This document shows positions 30,730-42,626 of a stretch of DNA of 64,000 nt, piece by piece. Source of the DNA: Mesomycoplasma ovipneumoniae (lineage in GTDB: Bacteria > Bacillota_I > Bacilli_A > Mycoplasmatales > Metamycoplasmataceae). The position numbers and the translations under genes are program-made. Below the pieces are notes generated by a model that worked only from the letters and a program-made list of their open reading frames with translations, ran no database searches and was not told the origin of the DNA. Every line of letters begins with the position of its first letter. Position 1 is the first letter of the stretch. The stretch covers positions 682,001 to 746,000 of the forward strand of contig NZ_CP146003.1 of assembly GCF_038095975.1 (NCBI RefSeq), given 5' to 3'.

Positions 30730-32841
30730 ATGATTTTTTTGACCAAAAGAGGCAAAATTGTACTCTTGGCTGCCACGCCTATAATTATTATTCCGGTCGC
30801 TAGTGTTCTTAATCAATATTTAACAGCGCTAAATTTTCCGGCTTTTGAAAACACATATTCAAACTCAAGTCCATCAACAATTGCCAAAAACGAAATCGAT
30901 AAAGATCTAAAATTCAATTCTCCAGTTACAAATGCAATTTTTAAGGAAAAAGAAGAACAAAAACCTAACCAAACTCAGAAAATTGAAGATACAAAACAAC
31001 CAATTATAATAAAAAACCCTGAAAAAGTTGAACAAAAAAAGCCAGAAATCGCCGCTCCACAGCAAGCACCAACTTTAAAACCAAAATTTGCGCCTCAAAG
31101 TGCAACTTCAGGCCCAAATTTAATAGTTGGTACTGAATTAAATCGGCTCACCCAACTTGCCTTACAACGAAAAGCATCAGGATTTAGCGCTGAAATTAAA
31201 AAACTCGAATCGCGTATTGCTAATATCGATGCCCAAGTAAAAGAAATAAATCGCTATTATGACGAAGAATACAATAGAAATAATGGTAATGATGCTCCTG
31301 GTTCGCGAAGAAGTTGAGAAGAAGGACGCCGACTTAGTTTGTATTCTTGTGAGCCTGCAATTGATTGTCCAGCAATTCGACTTGAACAAAATAAAGCCGA
31401 ATTAGAGCGTCTAAGACACGAAGCGGCTAACCCAAAACCCTTGAGACCCGATGAAATTGAACTTGTAAAACAAGGTTTATTGCCTGATGCTGCCAATCCT
31501 TATGCTTGAGGTTATGATGATGAGGCTAAAAATCCAACACTAAATCGGCTAAAAGCTGAAAATCTTGCCCGTGTTATTAACACTCCAGGTTATTATTCTC
31601 GAGTTTCAAGTTCAATTTCGAGCCTTGAATATACAGGTTGAACAAAAACTGATGTTTCAAATGATTTTGCTAACATTTTTTCAGAACACGGCGTCTCAAA
31701 CAATTCAATCCAAATTTACCAATACACTCCAAATGAACAAAATGAAGACCGAGCTAATCGAAGTCCGATAAAAGCAATTGTTCTAAATGCAGATGATTCT
31801 AATGCTTTTGATAAATTTCAAAAAATTATGAACCAGGCAATCAAGCAAGACAATAAAATTCAAGCTGTTGTTCTTAAAAATGTCGGTTCACTTAATTCAT
31901 TGCAAAATATTGATCCAATTCTAAAAGCAATTCCTGATTCAGTTATTAAATTGACTTTATTTTTAAATAACCCAGCTGCAACTCGTGGATTAAGAGGGCT
32001 TGAAAATGTCAAATTAAAAGAATTAGAACTCTATTCAGATTCAAATGCGGTTTCACAACATTGATCAATTAATCCAAATGCACTCAAAAACGTTGATTTT
32101 ATTAGTTTTGACTATCAAAATCAGTTTAACGTTACAAAAAATTCAGGCGAAAAACTTCCTTCTTCAATAATTTTTAACACACTTCGGTTTGACAAGGGCG
32201 ATGATGTGGCTAAAATTAACGAAGGTCTTGAAATTGTTTTTAATTCCAAAATTAACCAACGTGTTTTTCAAGGTAATTTTGGTGGCAAAGGTGGTTGACC
32301 GACTTTTTTAGATTTTTCTGATACTAATATCAAAACTCTAAAAGGAATTTGGTTTGACGAACTTAACCGTGTTTATAATATAAATGTTGAAAATTGACCT
32401 GAACCTTTTGCAAAAGAAAATTTTAAAGGCAATCGAACCTTAAAATTCAAGCGAATGATTTTTCAACCCGACATTGTTGGCGGGTCAGATGCATATGTTG
32501 TTAATATTTCTGATTTTGATGGCGCCCAATTTAGTCAGCGGTTAGCTTTTGATGATCCGCCGCCGGCACCTGAAATTCAATTTAGGCGAAATGGTCAGGA
32601 AATTTACGGAATTCCCCTTTATTTAAAAGGCCAAAATTTGACCGGTGATGCAAAAAGTCAACTTGAGTCTTTCATTAGGGCGGCAAATGCTAATGGCCAA
32701 AGACGAATTACCCATATTTATGTCGAAAGTGATGAGTTAAAATCGCAACTTGGTGGTCAAATTGGAAATGTTTTAGTGCAAACTAAAATTGCTGACCAAA
32801 ACAGTCAACAAGGAGGAGATAGCGATGAAATTGAGGTCTAA
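30730..32841 (+). CDS. mib: Mycoplasma immunoglobulin-binding protein (MIB)
   Basis: It captures the antibody light-chain/heavy-chain variable region and presents the heavy chain to MIP, which cuts it. The 703-residue protein has an N-terminal membrane segment (KIVLLAATPIIIIPVASVL), a Pro/Lys-rich linker to about residue 130, a coiled segment and then the long arm. The arm contains leucine-rich-repeat-like turns (LRGLENVKLKELELYSD) as known for MIB. The ending region has DGAQFSQRL and the C-terminal domain. ATG at 30730 follows GGAGGG; a GTG two codons earlier is possible. Its last 17 bp overlap the next gene. Confidence 0.9.
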
Positions 32842-35320
32842 AATTTTATTTTTATTACCAAGCATTTTACCAATTATTGCTATTTCGTGCGCTAATACTG
32901 ATTCTAATTTAAAAAGTATTAGTGACGTTGAAAAATCTTTAACTGATCTAAAAAATCAATTCAACTCCACGCAAAATAATAGTTCAGAAAACCTAAATAA
33001 TTTACTTACAAAAATTAACGAAGAAATTCAGAATTTAAAAAAAATTTTAAATTCTGATAAACTAGGTAAATTCAACCAAGAATCAGAAAAAATACTATCA
33101 AAACTAAGCACTTTTTCTGATAATGACTTACAAAATCAAGAAAAAAATGCGGAATTTCAAAAGACATTTTCCGAACTTGTTAGTCTAGTTCAAAATCAAA
33201 AAGACACTCCAAAACCTCAAAATCCAAGTACAAGTCAAGGTCAAACTAACAGTGCAAGCCCTGATCCAACTCCAAACCCAATCCCTGATCCAAATCCAAA
33301 TCCAGGTCAAAATCTAGGCACAAATCCAGGTCATCGTCGTCCTGATCCAGTTTCTCCTGAAAAAATTTCATCTTTAGTACCTCAAGGTCAAACTTTTTCA
33401 AGGTGAAGTGAAAAAGATAACAAACGTATTGTTGAAGACCAATATAAATATGATGACCCTAAAAAAGAGCTAGAATACCATCGAAGTTTGAACAATATTT
33501 CTAGTCAAGCTGGATCTACTACCGCAAGTGTTTTAAAACCTCGTCCTGAAAGTTTTAATCTTCCAAGTGCGACTGTCCTTGAAAATTTAAACCAAAAAGC
33601 AAAAAATGCTAATCAACCTTACTATCAAAATGCACAATTACGTGGCTTTTCTTTACCTGAAATTGGAACTAATGGTGAGATCAAAGGTATTTTAATTAAT
33701 AATTTTGTACAACCACCAGCAGTTCCAGCTTATTGAGGAAATGAAAAGCGAACCGGTGGATCTAATCGCAACGGTTTGCCGCGAGTTCTGCCAAATGATA
33801 CTTATCGAAAAATAGCTAAAAATTCGTTTTCTTTTGGAATAAGAAACGGTAAACAACGTGATCCTAATGACAATATTGAAAATCCTGATGCAACAAAACG
33901 TGTAGTTCGTTCAGATATGTCTTTTGGAACAGCGGCAATTCTTGACTTTGAAAAAACAGAAAATGGTTCTTATCCTCTAAAGTGATTTTTCATAACAAAT
34001 GCTCACGTTGCCGGAAGTTTACGACTTGCAAATGACGTGCCGACTGACAAATCTCAAGTCTGAGGCCGGGATGAGTCAAATTATAGCGAACAGTTTCGAC
34101 AATATAATACTTGAACAATTACTCTAAGAAAACTAAAAAACACAACTCCAATTCATTCAAAATTGCCAACATCAATCGGCGAAGGATTTGAGAATTACTA
34201 TGACAGCGAAGAAGTTCGCGTTAAGGAATTAGACGGAACTTTATATAATAACGGTCGCGATGGCCAATATGAACGCGACTCACTACTTGTGCACGAAACG
34301 CCAAAAAAACCTTTAAATGTGCGCACAATTGTAATTGGAACAAACGCGCTAAAGTCTTCGCCAAAAGACTTTTCTTCACAAAAAGTCTACCAAAATATTG
34401 AAGAAGTTCTTGATTTTGCTGTTGTTGAAGTTAATTTTGACAATGAAGATCAAGCAAAAAAAATGACTCAAGACTATTATGATGCAGCCCAAAAACAAAA
34501 TCATTATCAAGGCCGTGAAGAAAACTTTCTTGACCCTAAGGTTTATGAAAAAATTCCGCCAACTGATTTCTACGGTTTTGGTTGACCTTCAACACAAAAT
34601 GAAAGTCAAAGAACGCTTGACCGTCATGAAAATCCGACCGATTTTGCCAACAGACGATTTCAAGTTTCGCCTTGATTTAATAAATCTGAAAATCTTTATT
34701 TTAATAATAACCCACAAGACAAACGTTGAGAAAAAGGTGGCGAATTTTCTTGAACTCGCTCATACCGTTCTTTTGTAAATTTACCCGGAATTACTGACTA
34801 TTTTATTACAAATCCAACACTAACAAGTTCGTATTTTGAAATTCAGCACGCTCCTAATGAAAAAGGTGATGTTTCAAGCCCTTATTTGATTTCAGGGCAA
34901 GGCTTTTTAATTGATAATTTTGCCTCTGGTGGTGGAGTTAGTGGAACTTCAATTCGCGACAGCAATGAAAAAATTTACGGACTCCAATTTGCTTCAGATA
35001 ATACTGCCTCAGCGGCTTTTGTTCTGGCTTTACGTTCTTATGGCTATGACTATAAAGGTTATTATGGAAAATATAATTTACCTTCTTATGATATAATTTA
35101 TGGGTCAAAAAATCAATTTAAGTCCTATTTTGATGCAATGTTACAACTTTATGGCGATAAATCTAACAAAAAATTAAAAACTAACTTATTTCCAGATGGC
35201 TTTAGCGAATCAACACGAAAAGACGTTTTTGCCTCAAAGTCTGATGTCGTTAATTTGCCAGAAGATATCCAAAAACGCACATATTCACGGGTTGTATCAA
35301 AAATTGAAGAGGGCAACTAA
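32825..35320 (+). CDS. mip: Mycoplasma immunoglobulin protease (MIP), DUF31 serine protease lipoprotein
   Basis: An 831-residue lipoprotein that cleaves the immunoglobulin heavy chain when it is presented by MIB at the cell surface. The signal peptide ends in the lipobox IIAISC. A coiled, Asn/Lys-rich region (residues 30–125) and a Pro-rich spacer with NPxPDP repeats (about 140–175) follow. The protease has His394 in FITNAHVAG, Asp530 in VLDFAVVEV and Ser706 in GGGVSGTSIRD. A strong AAGGAGGAG precedes the ATG, which lies inside the end of the MIB gene, so the pair is co-translated. Internal TGA codons are Trp. Confidence 0.92.
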
Positions 35321-35392
35321 GCTTTTAAATTAAAAATTTTTTCAATATAATTAGGTATGATATTATTAATTTTTTTATAAAGTTGGACTTTC

Positions 35393-36706
35393 ATGAAAAT
35401 AGCAAGACATTCTGTCATTTTGAACAATTATATTAAGTTTTCAAACTCTTATTTTATTAGAAAAGGAGAAAAAGGACTGCAAATTCTTGCACTTTCAATA
35501 ATTTCAGTGGTTTTTCTTATCATTTTTGCAATTGGGGCTGGCTTACTTTGAGACAAAAATATATGATGAGTAGGTCCTGCAGCATTTTGACCTTTGCCTT
35601 TTGTTTGAGTTTATTTTGTTTTAGGTCTTTTCCTTAGAAAAAAATTTGTTGATTATTTTGATAATAATTCCATTGCTAAATCTATAAAATTTTTAAAATT
35701 ATTTTTAATAAGTCGCTTGAGTTTTGGACTTTTGCATAAATTAAAAGATGAAAATTTTGACAAATATTATAAAAAAGCCAATGAATTAGCAAAAATTAAC
35801 CCTTTAATTGTTTTTTGCGGACCTTTTGCCGAAAGTATGACTTTTTTAAAATCAGACCAAATTAACGATGTAGATTTTTGCTCAACTTCTAATTTACGTT
35901 ATGATTTAGGTGCTAAAAAAACAACAATTCTTGATAATAAACAAATCACTGACCCTTATGATATATCAATTAAAAGTGAAGGATTTAGTTTTATTTTTGT
36001 ACCAAAAAAATATCAAACAACTGTTGAAAATTTAACAATAACCTCGCCAGTTTACCAAATTGCAAATAAAATTAACAAATTTGTATTACTTTCAAATATA
36101 AAGAATTTAAGTCAAAATTATGAAATTGAATTCAAAAATACTATAAATGATTTAAAGGAAATTTCCAAATTTAATTTACCTTTTACAAAAGTTAAGCTTT
36201 CTCAGTGCTATTTTGATGCAATTTTACAAAAAAGCCAATATATTTGTGTTTTAGATCAAGACAAAATACTGAATAATATTCAAAAAATTGATTTGAATTT
36301 ACTTATTGAAAATTTCACTGAAAACATCGAGTTAACCTTGGAAAATCTGTTCTCAAACTATGGAAAACCTTTCAAAATTTCAGTTTTGGAACTAATAAAA
36401 GAATTTGAGAATGACACTAAAATTAAAAATTTACGTCTTGCATTTGATAATGATTTTTATAAATTTTTTAACGATATAATTTTACCTGATCCACATTATA
36501 AATCTGACTCACCGCTGCTCGAATTTAGCTCAAAAGACGAATTTAATGCTTTCAAAGAAAAGCTCGGAATAAGCAATTTATCATTAAATTACTTAAGTCC
36601 AAATTTAGTATTTTCATACAAAAACGATCATAGCATTGATATTAGACATATTTTTGCAATTTTTATTGCTAAGAAATTTAAGGAATTAGAAGAAAATGAA
36701 AAATAA
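35393..36706 (+). CDS. Membrane protein downstream of MIP, unknown function
   Basis: A 437-residue protein with two hydrophobic segments near residues 30–85, separated by a Trp-rich turn (WDKNIWWVG), then a large soluble domain of about 330 residues. I recognise no family. The soluble part has scattered motifs but no catalytic signature. It starts 72 bp after MIP and overlaps the next gene by 11 bp, so it may be cotranscribed with MIB–MIP. A fitting role would be at the membrane inner face, but this is inference from order only. Confidence 0.7.
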
Positions 36707-37046
36707 TTATAAAAAAATTTCCTTATATTATAAATCAACAGCTCCCTTTACATACATCATTTTTCGTTGATTTATTTTAGCAATAGTTGTCGGACTAATA
36801 GCAGCTGGAATTTTATTTTGGGATCTTTATGACCTTCCGGTTCCGCCATATATTTTTGTTTTTATACCCCTTTGTATTTTGGCAGTGCCTTTGTTTTTAC
36901 AAACATTAATAAATTCTATTTATTTTTTTGTTAGTGCAAAAATTCTTGGCAAACTATTAGAAAAAAATTGGTTTTTGTGACTAAGTAGAAAATTAATGAG
37001 AAAATCTTGGGAAAATATGGCAGAAATTTTACACTACGTTGACTAA
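36696..37046 (+). CDS. Small two-segment membrane protein
   Basis: A 116-residue protein with two strong membrane segments (ILAIVVGLIAAGILFW and FVFIPLCILAVPLFL). Its ATG lies within the end of the previous gene, indicating coupled translation. Topology resembles the N-terminal membrane part of the neighbour, so the two may be related or interact. TGA is Trp at three sites. The last third is duplicated beyond M5 (37622–37719) with frame-changing differences. Confidence 0.7.
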
Positions 37047-37059
37047 AAAATTTTTAATA
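36961..37059 (+). repeat. Long duplication flanking M5 (other copy 37622–37719)
   Basis: About 99 bp covering the last 28 codons of the small membrane protein and its stop region recur right after M5, differing at about ten positions. The first copy is part of the gene; the second is a dead fragment. Confidence 0.9.
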
Positions 37060-37060
37060 C

Positions 37061-37620
37061 GCGAGTTTGACAGTGTGATAGAAATATTCACTTTTATTGA
37101 ATATAAATAAGCAAAAACACCGGTAAATCGGTGTTTTTTGATGCTAAAATCTTAATTTTTATTATTTTAAATTTAACCTTTTGCAAAAAAAAAAAAAAAA
37201 TGTTTGGTCTAAAATAAAGTTATGTTATAATTAGCATCACTTAAGAATGATTAATAAATTTTGATATTGAATTAAGGGGGTTAATTGTGTTTTTTGTCAT
37301 AATAAAATAAGATAGTGCGAATTATCCATTATATTTTTAGATATGATGGAATGCTTTAAATTTGACCGTTTAGAAATCTACAAATTTATGGCTTTTAGTT
37401 ATTGTTCTTTCAAAACTTCATATGTTTTTTTAGGCTCAATTTAAATAAAAATGAGTTTTCTATTTGCATTGAGTTTAAATAGCAGTTGTATTTTTTATGA
37501 TTTTTGCCAGTGTTTTAACTAAAAAATGTAGTTTAAATATTTCATATTTTGCTTTTTAAGTTAAAACGCCGAAAAACCGGATACTTTTTTAAGATTATCG
37601 CATCAAACTGGGAAACTCAG
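37061..37620 (+). mobile_element. M element copy 5
   Basis: Left GCGAGTTTGACAGTGTGAT and right CATCAAACTGGGAAACTCAG are inverted. A16 tract, TTGGTC/TATAAT promoter, AAGGGGGTTAAT and a GTG mini-frame of eight codons (GTG TTT TTT GTC ATA ATA AAA TAA) are present. It points toward adh on the same strand, 175 bp upstream of it. Confidence 0.88.
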
Positions 37621-37794
37621 GAAAAATTGGTTTTTGTGACTAAGTACAAAATTAATGTCAAAACATTGGGTAAATAAGGCGGAAATTTTACGCTACGTTG
37701 ACTAAAAAAATTTTCAATAAAAATACTTATTTATTATAAAAAAAGTTATATAATTATTTATGCAAATAATTATATACGAGGTCATTATATAAAA

Positions 37795-38841
37795 ATGAAA
37801 GCATTAGTTTATCGTGGCGATCACAGTATCGCCCTCGAAGATGTTGACAAACCAGTTATACAAAAACCAACAGATGCAATTGTTAGAGTTACCAAAACAA
37901 CTATTTGCGGTACAGATTTAGGAATTTTTAAAGGTAAAAATCCCGAAGTTGCCTCAGGTAGAATTTTAGGTCACGAAGGTATTGGTATTGTTGAAGAAAT
38001 AGGTTCAAGTGTTTCTAATGTTAAAGTAGGTGACAAAGTTTTAATTGGCTGCATAACTCCATGTGGTAAGTGTGACAACTGCCGTGTACAGTTATATTCT
38101 CACTGCCGTGAAGCAGAAGGTGGTTGAAAATTCGGTTATATGATCAACGGAACCCAAGCCGAATATGTAAGAGTTCCTTTTGCCGATAATAGTTTATATA
38201 AATATCCTGATACAATTTCTGACGAAGTAGCTGTTATGTTATCAGACGCGCTTCCGACTGGACACGAAATTGGTGTTCAATATGGTCAAGTTTCACCTGG
38301 TAAAACAGTAGCAATTATTGGTGCTGGTCCAGTGGGAATGGGGGCGCTTTTAACTGCCCAGTTATATTCACCATCTAAATTAATCGTGATTGATCTTGAC
38401 AAAAACCGTTTAGAAAAAGCTAAAGAATTAGGAGCAACTCACACACTAGTTCCTGATGATTCATTGTTAGAAAAATTACACGATATTGTTGGTGCTGATG
38501 GTGTTGACGTGGCAATTGAAGCTGTTGGACTTCCTCAGACATGAGACACTTGCCAAAAAATTGTTAAACCAGGTGGAAATATTTCTGTTGTTGGTGTTCA
38601 CGGTAAAAAAGTCGACTTTAATCTCCAAAATCTCTGAATTAAAAACATCACCGTTACAACCGGACTAGTAAATACAAACACACTACCAATGCTAATTAAC
38701 GCTGTTTCAACCGGAAAACTACCAGTTGATGGACTAATTACCCACCGCTTCAACCTTTCTGATATGATGAAAGCTTATGATACCTTCTTAAATGCATCTG
38801 ACAATAAAGCAATGAAAATTTTCATTGACGCGACAAAATAA
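37795..38841 (+). CDS. adh: Zinc-dependent alcohol dehydrogenase
   Basis: A medium-chain dehydrogenase of 348 residues that interconverts alcohols and aldehydes or ketones with NAD(P)H, helping redox balance in fermentation. Catalytic zinc ligands are Cys38 (ICGTD) and His60/Glu61 (LGHEG). The structural zinc cluster CGKCDNCRVQLYSHC is complete. The nucleotide fold shows GAGPVGMGAL, followed by DLDKNRLEKAKELGA. The start lacks a clear Shine-Dalgarno. Transcription could come from its own promoter or from M5 upstream. Isopropanol-type substrate preference cannot be read from sequence. Confidence 0.95.
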
Positions 38842-38879
38842 AGTTATTATTTTCGTTTATTATTTGTAAATTGTTTTGT

Positions 38880-38917
38880 AAGACTCGCTACCTTAAAATT
38901 GCGAGTCTTATTTTTTA
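38880..38917 (+). terminator. Rho-independent terminator of adh
   Basis: AAGACTCGC pairs with GCGAGTCTT across a 12-base loop, followed by ATTTTTTATTTT. Confidence 0.9.
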
Positions 38918-38934
38918 TTTTAAATTTTAAAAAT

Positions 38935-39080
38935 AAAAAAATTTAGTTATAATTAACCTTGCTAAGAATGAATTAATAAATTTTTAGATATTAGAATTAA
39001 GGGGGCTTAATTATTTTTTTTCCTAAAAAATCAGATAAAGCAAATTTTGGACTGTGTTTTAAAGATAGTGTAATGGGTTA
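38935..39080 (+). mobile_element. Truncated, diverged M element
   Basis: It holds a diverged promoter and leader (TTAGTTATAATTAACC, CTAAGAATGAATTAATAAATT, AATTAAGGGGG) and ends at AATTAACCGTTTGC, where M6 begins. The mini-frame start codon is lost. Confidence 0.7.
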
Positions 39081-39086
39081 AAATTA

Positions 39087-39666
39087 ACCGTTTGCAAAAA
39101 AAAAAAAAATGCTTGGTCTAAAAAAAATTTCTGTTATAATAGAGTCACTAAGAATGAATTAATAAATTTTGATATTGAATTAAGGGGGAATTAGCTATGT
39201 TTTTTGCATGATAAAATCAGAAAATGCGACTTTTCCGTCATATTTTTGAATATGATGCAATGCCTTAAATTTAACCGTTTAGAAATCTATAAATTTAAGG
39301 CTTTTAATTATGGCTCTTTCAAAACTTCACATATTTTTTTAGGCTCGCTGCAAATAAAAATGAGTTTTCTATTTGCATTGAGTTTAAATAGTAGTTGTAT
39401 TTTTTCTTTCATTATGGTTAGATTTAAAATTCAGTGTTTTTGCTTTGATTGTTATTTTTCCTGGGTTTGCCAGTTTGATGGCAAAAATTAAGACAAAGGG
39501 TTGAATTTAACACTTCAAATCAACAAATCATGTTTAAAAATCGCGATGGTATTCGTAGTGAACCAAATATTTGAAATAGGTAATTAACTTTTGCCAAAAA
39601 AGTTAAAAAGCGTCCAAAACACCAGGACACTTTTTTAAGATTATCTCATCAAACTGGGAAGCTCGG
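39087..39666 (+). mobile_element. M element copy 6, with an extra internal segment
   Basis: A14, TTGGTC, TATAAT, AAGGGGGAATTA and ATG TTT TTT GCA TGA TAA are present, then the hairpins GCCTTAAATTT/AAATTTAAGGC and CTGCAAATA/TATTTGCA. A roughly 110-bp block at about 39475–39590 starts with an internal terminus (CCAGTTTGATGGCAAAAATT) and contains AAATCATGTTTAAAAATCGC; M8 shares it. The right end is CATCAAACTGGGAAGCTCGG. It runs into the 3' end of the F1-like beta gene. Confidence 0.85.
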
Positions 39667-39723
39667 AATAAAAAAAATTTCCCCTAAACTTAAGGTGAAA
39701 TTTTACTTTGTGATTTGAAGTTT

Positions 39724-41097
39724 TTAGACTTCCTTTTTAGCAAGATCATCAACTGAGCCGATGAAGGCGAATTCTGATGGGGAAATATCTAAAAATTCAC
39801 CATCAATAATTCGAATTACTGAGTTAATTGTTTTTTCAAGTGGAACATAAACTCCAGGTTCTTTAGTAAAGGCAGCGGCCATAAAGAAATTCTGGGTGAA
39901 AAAGTTTTCAAGTTGAAGCGCTTTACGGACAATTATTTTACTTTCAGCATCAAGTTCATCAAATCCAAGAATCAGAATAACATCTTCTAAGTCTTTGTAT
40001 TTTTTCATAATTGACTTAGCGGCAATAATTGCATTAAAATGTCTTTCACCAATAACGTTTACCGAAACTGAGTTTGAGGTTGAAACTAAAGGATCGAAAG
40101 CTGGGAAAATATTTCTTGACATTTTATCACGTGAGAGCACAAATGAAGAATCAAGGTGAGTAAAGAGCGAAATAGCAGCTGGATCAGAAAGATCATCCAT
40201 TGGCAAGAAAACAGTTTGGAATGAAGTAATTGAACCATTTTCATTTTTATAAAGGCGATCTTCAATAAAGGAAACATCAGAGTCCATTGTTGCATGGTAA
40301 CCACCAATTGAGACATTTTTTTCAAGCGCACTTGAGACTTCGTTAGTAGCTTGAATAAAACGGTAAATGTTGTCAATAAATAAAAGCACATCTTCTTTTT
40401 CGTAGTCTCGAGCATATTCAGCGGCTGTAACTCCCATTGGCACAATCATTGAACGTGCGCCAGGAGTTTCGTTCATTTGAGCAACAAACATTGTTGATTT
40501 TGACATTAAATTTGACTCTTGAAGTTCTAAAAATAGCTCAAGACCTTCACGGGAACGCTCACCTGAACCGACAAAAATTGACGAAACTTTTTGTCTTTGT
40601 TTTGAGACGTTAAAAATTATTTCCTTCATCAAAACAGTTTTACCAACTCCGGCACCACCAAAAATTCCGATTTTATAACCTTCAAAAATAGGTACAAAAA
40701 AATCAAGCGCTTTAATTCCGGTTTCGAGTAATTTGTGACGAACATTAAAATTCTCTTTGGTAACATTAACTGTTGAATTAATCGGAATTGTTTTTGGTTT
40801 GTATTGGGCATTATTTTGTGACTGGGCTAAAATGTTAAAGACTTGATTTTTAGCAGTAGGACCAACTGGAACCTGTAAAAAAGTGAGTGTATTGACAACT
40901 TGGTGACCAACGGCAATTGGCTGAGATTTAGCAATAACAATTGCCCGAACTGTATTTGCATCTAAAATTTTTTTAATAACCAAAACTGTTGTGTTTTGGT
41001 GCATTGTTAGAGCTTGTTCAAGTTGAATTTTATCAAGATCAGTCTGAAATTTAATTTCAGCAACATTAGTTCAAATTTGGGAAACAAAGCCAATCAT
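39724..41097 (-). CDS. F1-like ATPase beta-type subunit (MSC_0618 family)
   Basis: A 457-residue catalytic ATPase subunit. The P-loop GIFGGAGVGKTVLMKEI is at about residue 180. The beta signature appears as ERSREG(L/E)ELF and LLFIDNIYRFIQATNEVS, the latter being Walker B with the catalytic neighbourhood. It is shorter at the C-terminus than canonical AtpD. It is the last gene of a seven-gene minus-strand cluster whose order (membrane proteins, gamma-like, epsilon-like, large membrane protein, alpha, beta) is that of the type-3 F1-like ATPases of mycoplasmas. These are thought to energise a surface process rather than ATP synthesis. GGAGGT precedes ATG 41097. Confidence 0.93.
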
Positions 41098-41099
41098 TT

Positions 41100-42626
41100 T
41101 TATCTACCTCCGATATTTTGGGCTTTTTGCATTATTGAATCAAGTAATAACTGCTCCATTTTTGGAAATGCAAGCGGAACTTCGAGCTGAGTATTTGTTG
41201 TTTTTTCCAAAAATTGGTTAACTACTGTTGCAAAATATGAACCAGCGAGCTGATCGTCAATAAATTCATTATTTGTGTATTTAGCAAAAATTTGTTTGGC
41301 AAATGGATCAGTTTCAATTAAGGCCTGAACAAAATTCACGACTTTAGTTGGATCAGCTACATCTTTTAAAAGACCTCAAGAAATTATTTTTATTCCCATT
41401 AAAACACTTGTTGGTGAATAATAAGAATAACCTTTTTGAACTAAAAACTGCTCAACTTGTGATCCTTTAAAAAGTAAATCTGAAGTTTCTTTATTAAGGT
41501 CATAGTCTAATTTTGCCAATTTAATTTGCTTTTGGTAGTTATAGTATAATGATGAAATTTCTTTGGAAATTGCACGAATATTTTTTGCTTGAACTGATGA
41601 ACCTGTCCGCGAAACACTAAGTCCAATATTTACTGCAGGAATTTTACCTTCGGCAAAAAGCGCTGAAGAAGTAATAATTTGACCGTCAGTAATTGAAATT
41701 ACATTTGAAGAAACAAGTGCGGTAATATCATTATCCACTGTTTGAAGAATTGGCAAGGCTGTAATTGATTTTCGCCCAATAAAACGACCTGAACGCTCTA
41801 AAAGTTTTGAGTGGGCAAAGAAAATATCAGCCGGAAAAGCTTCTTTTCCAATTGGCTGATTAGTTAAAAGTGCAACCTCACGTCAAACACTTGCATGTTT
41901 AGAAAGATCATCAAAAACAATAACAACATCGTAATTATAACTAAGATTTTCAGCATGTGCCATTGCAAAATAAGGAGCTAAATATTGGTCAAACGGACTT
42001 GTTGAAGCTGCATGAAGAACGATTGTGTTATTCATTGCCCCATTTTTTAAGAGATCATGGTATAAAGAGACTAAATTTTGCCGTTTTTGACCAATTGAGA
42101 CATAAATACATTTTGTTGTTGGCGAATTTTTCTGGTTAATAATTGTATTAATTCCAATATGTGTTTTTCCAGTTTGACGATCACCGACAATAAGTTCACG
42201 CTGACCAAATCCAATTGGGTTAAAAAGGTCGATTGACAAAATTCCGGTATAAACTTGACGATCAAGCAATTGACGTTGTAAAACACCGGCGGCAGTTGCA
42301 AAAGCTGAGTGGCGATAAGTTAAAAAAGTTTGTGGTCTGACTGATTTTGGTTCAATTATATTACCAGAAAGATCGATAATTTTCCCAAAAAATTCCATTG
42401 AAGTGGCCACGCGGTCAAAATCAGGTAATTCAACTAGTTCGTCATTAATTTCAACTTTACCTTTTTGGTTGTTAAAAAGTAAATAAGCTTGCATATATGA
42501 GGCTTGAATTACTACTGCTTTAATTTCGGGTTTATTTTTAATTTGAAAAAATTGCTGCTCTTTTCAGTTGTATTGTCCTTTAACTAAAATAACATAGTCT
42601 AAAACTGAAGCGACACGTAATGACAT
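41100..42626 (-). CDS. F1-like ATPase alpha-type subunit (MSC_0619 family)
   Basis: 508 residues, non-catalytic nucleotide-binding alpha homologue. P-loop LIVGDRQTGKTHIGINT is at about residue 150, with NPIGFGQRE before it and VVIVFDDLSKHA as Walker B. ALPILQTVDNDITALVSSN and ISITDGQI match the alpha family. The stop is two bases before the beta ATG. Its ATG overlaps the stop of the preceding gene (TAATG), so the genes are tightly coupled. Internal TGA codons are Trp. Confidence 0.93.

Noticed and set aside
42071..42301. Minus-strand frames inside the F1-like alpha and beta genes (also 40086–40445)
   Set aside because: Alternative frames of well-identified ATPase subunits without own ribosome sites.
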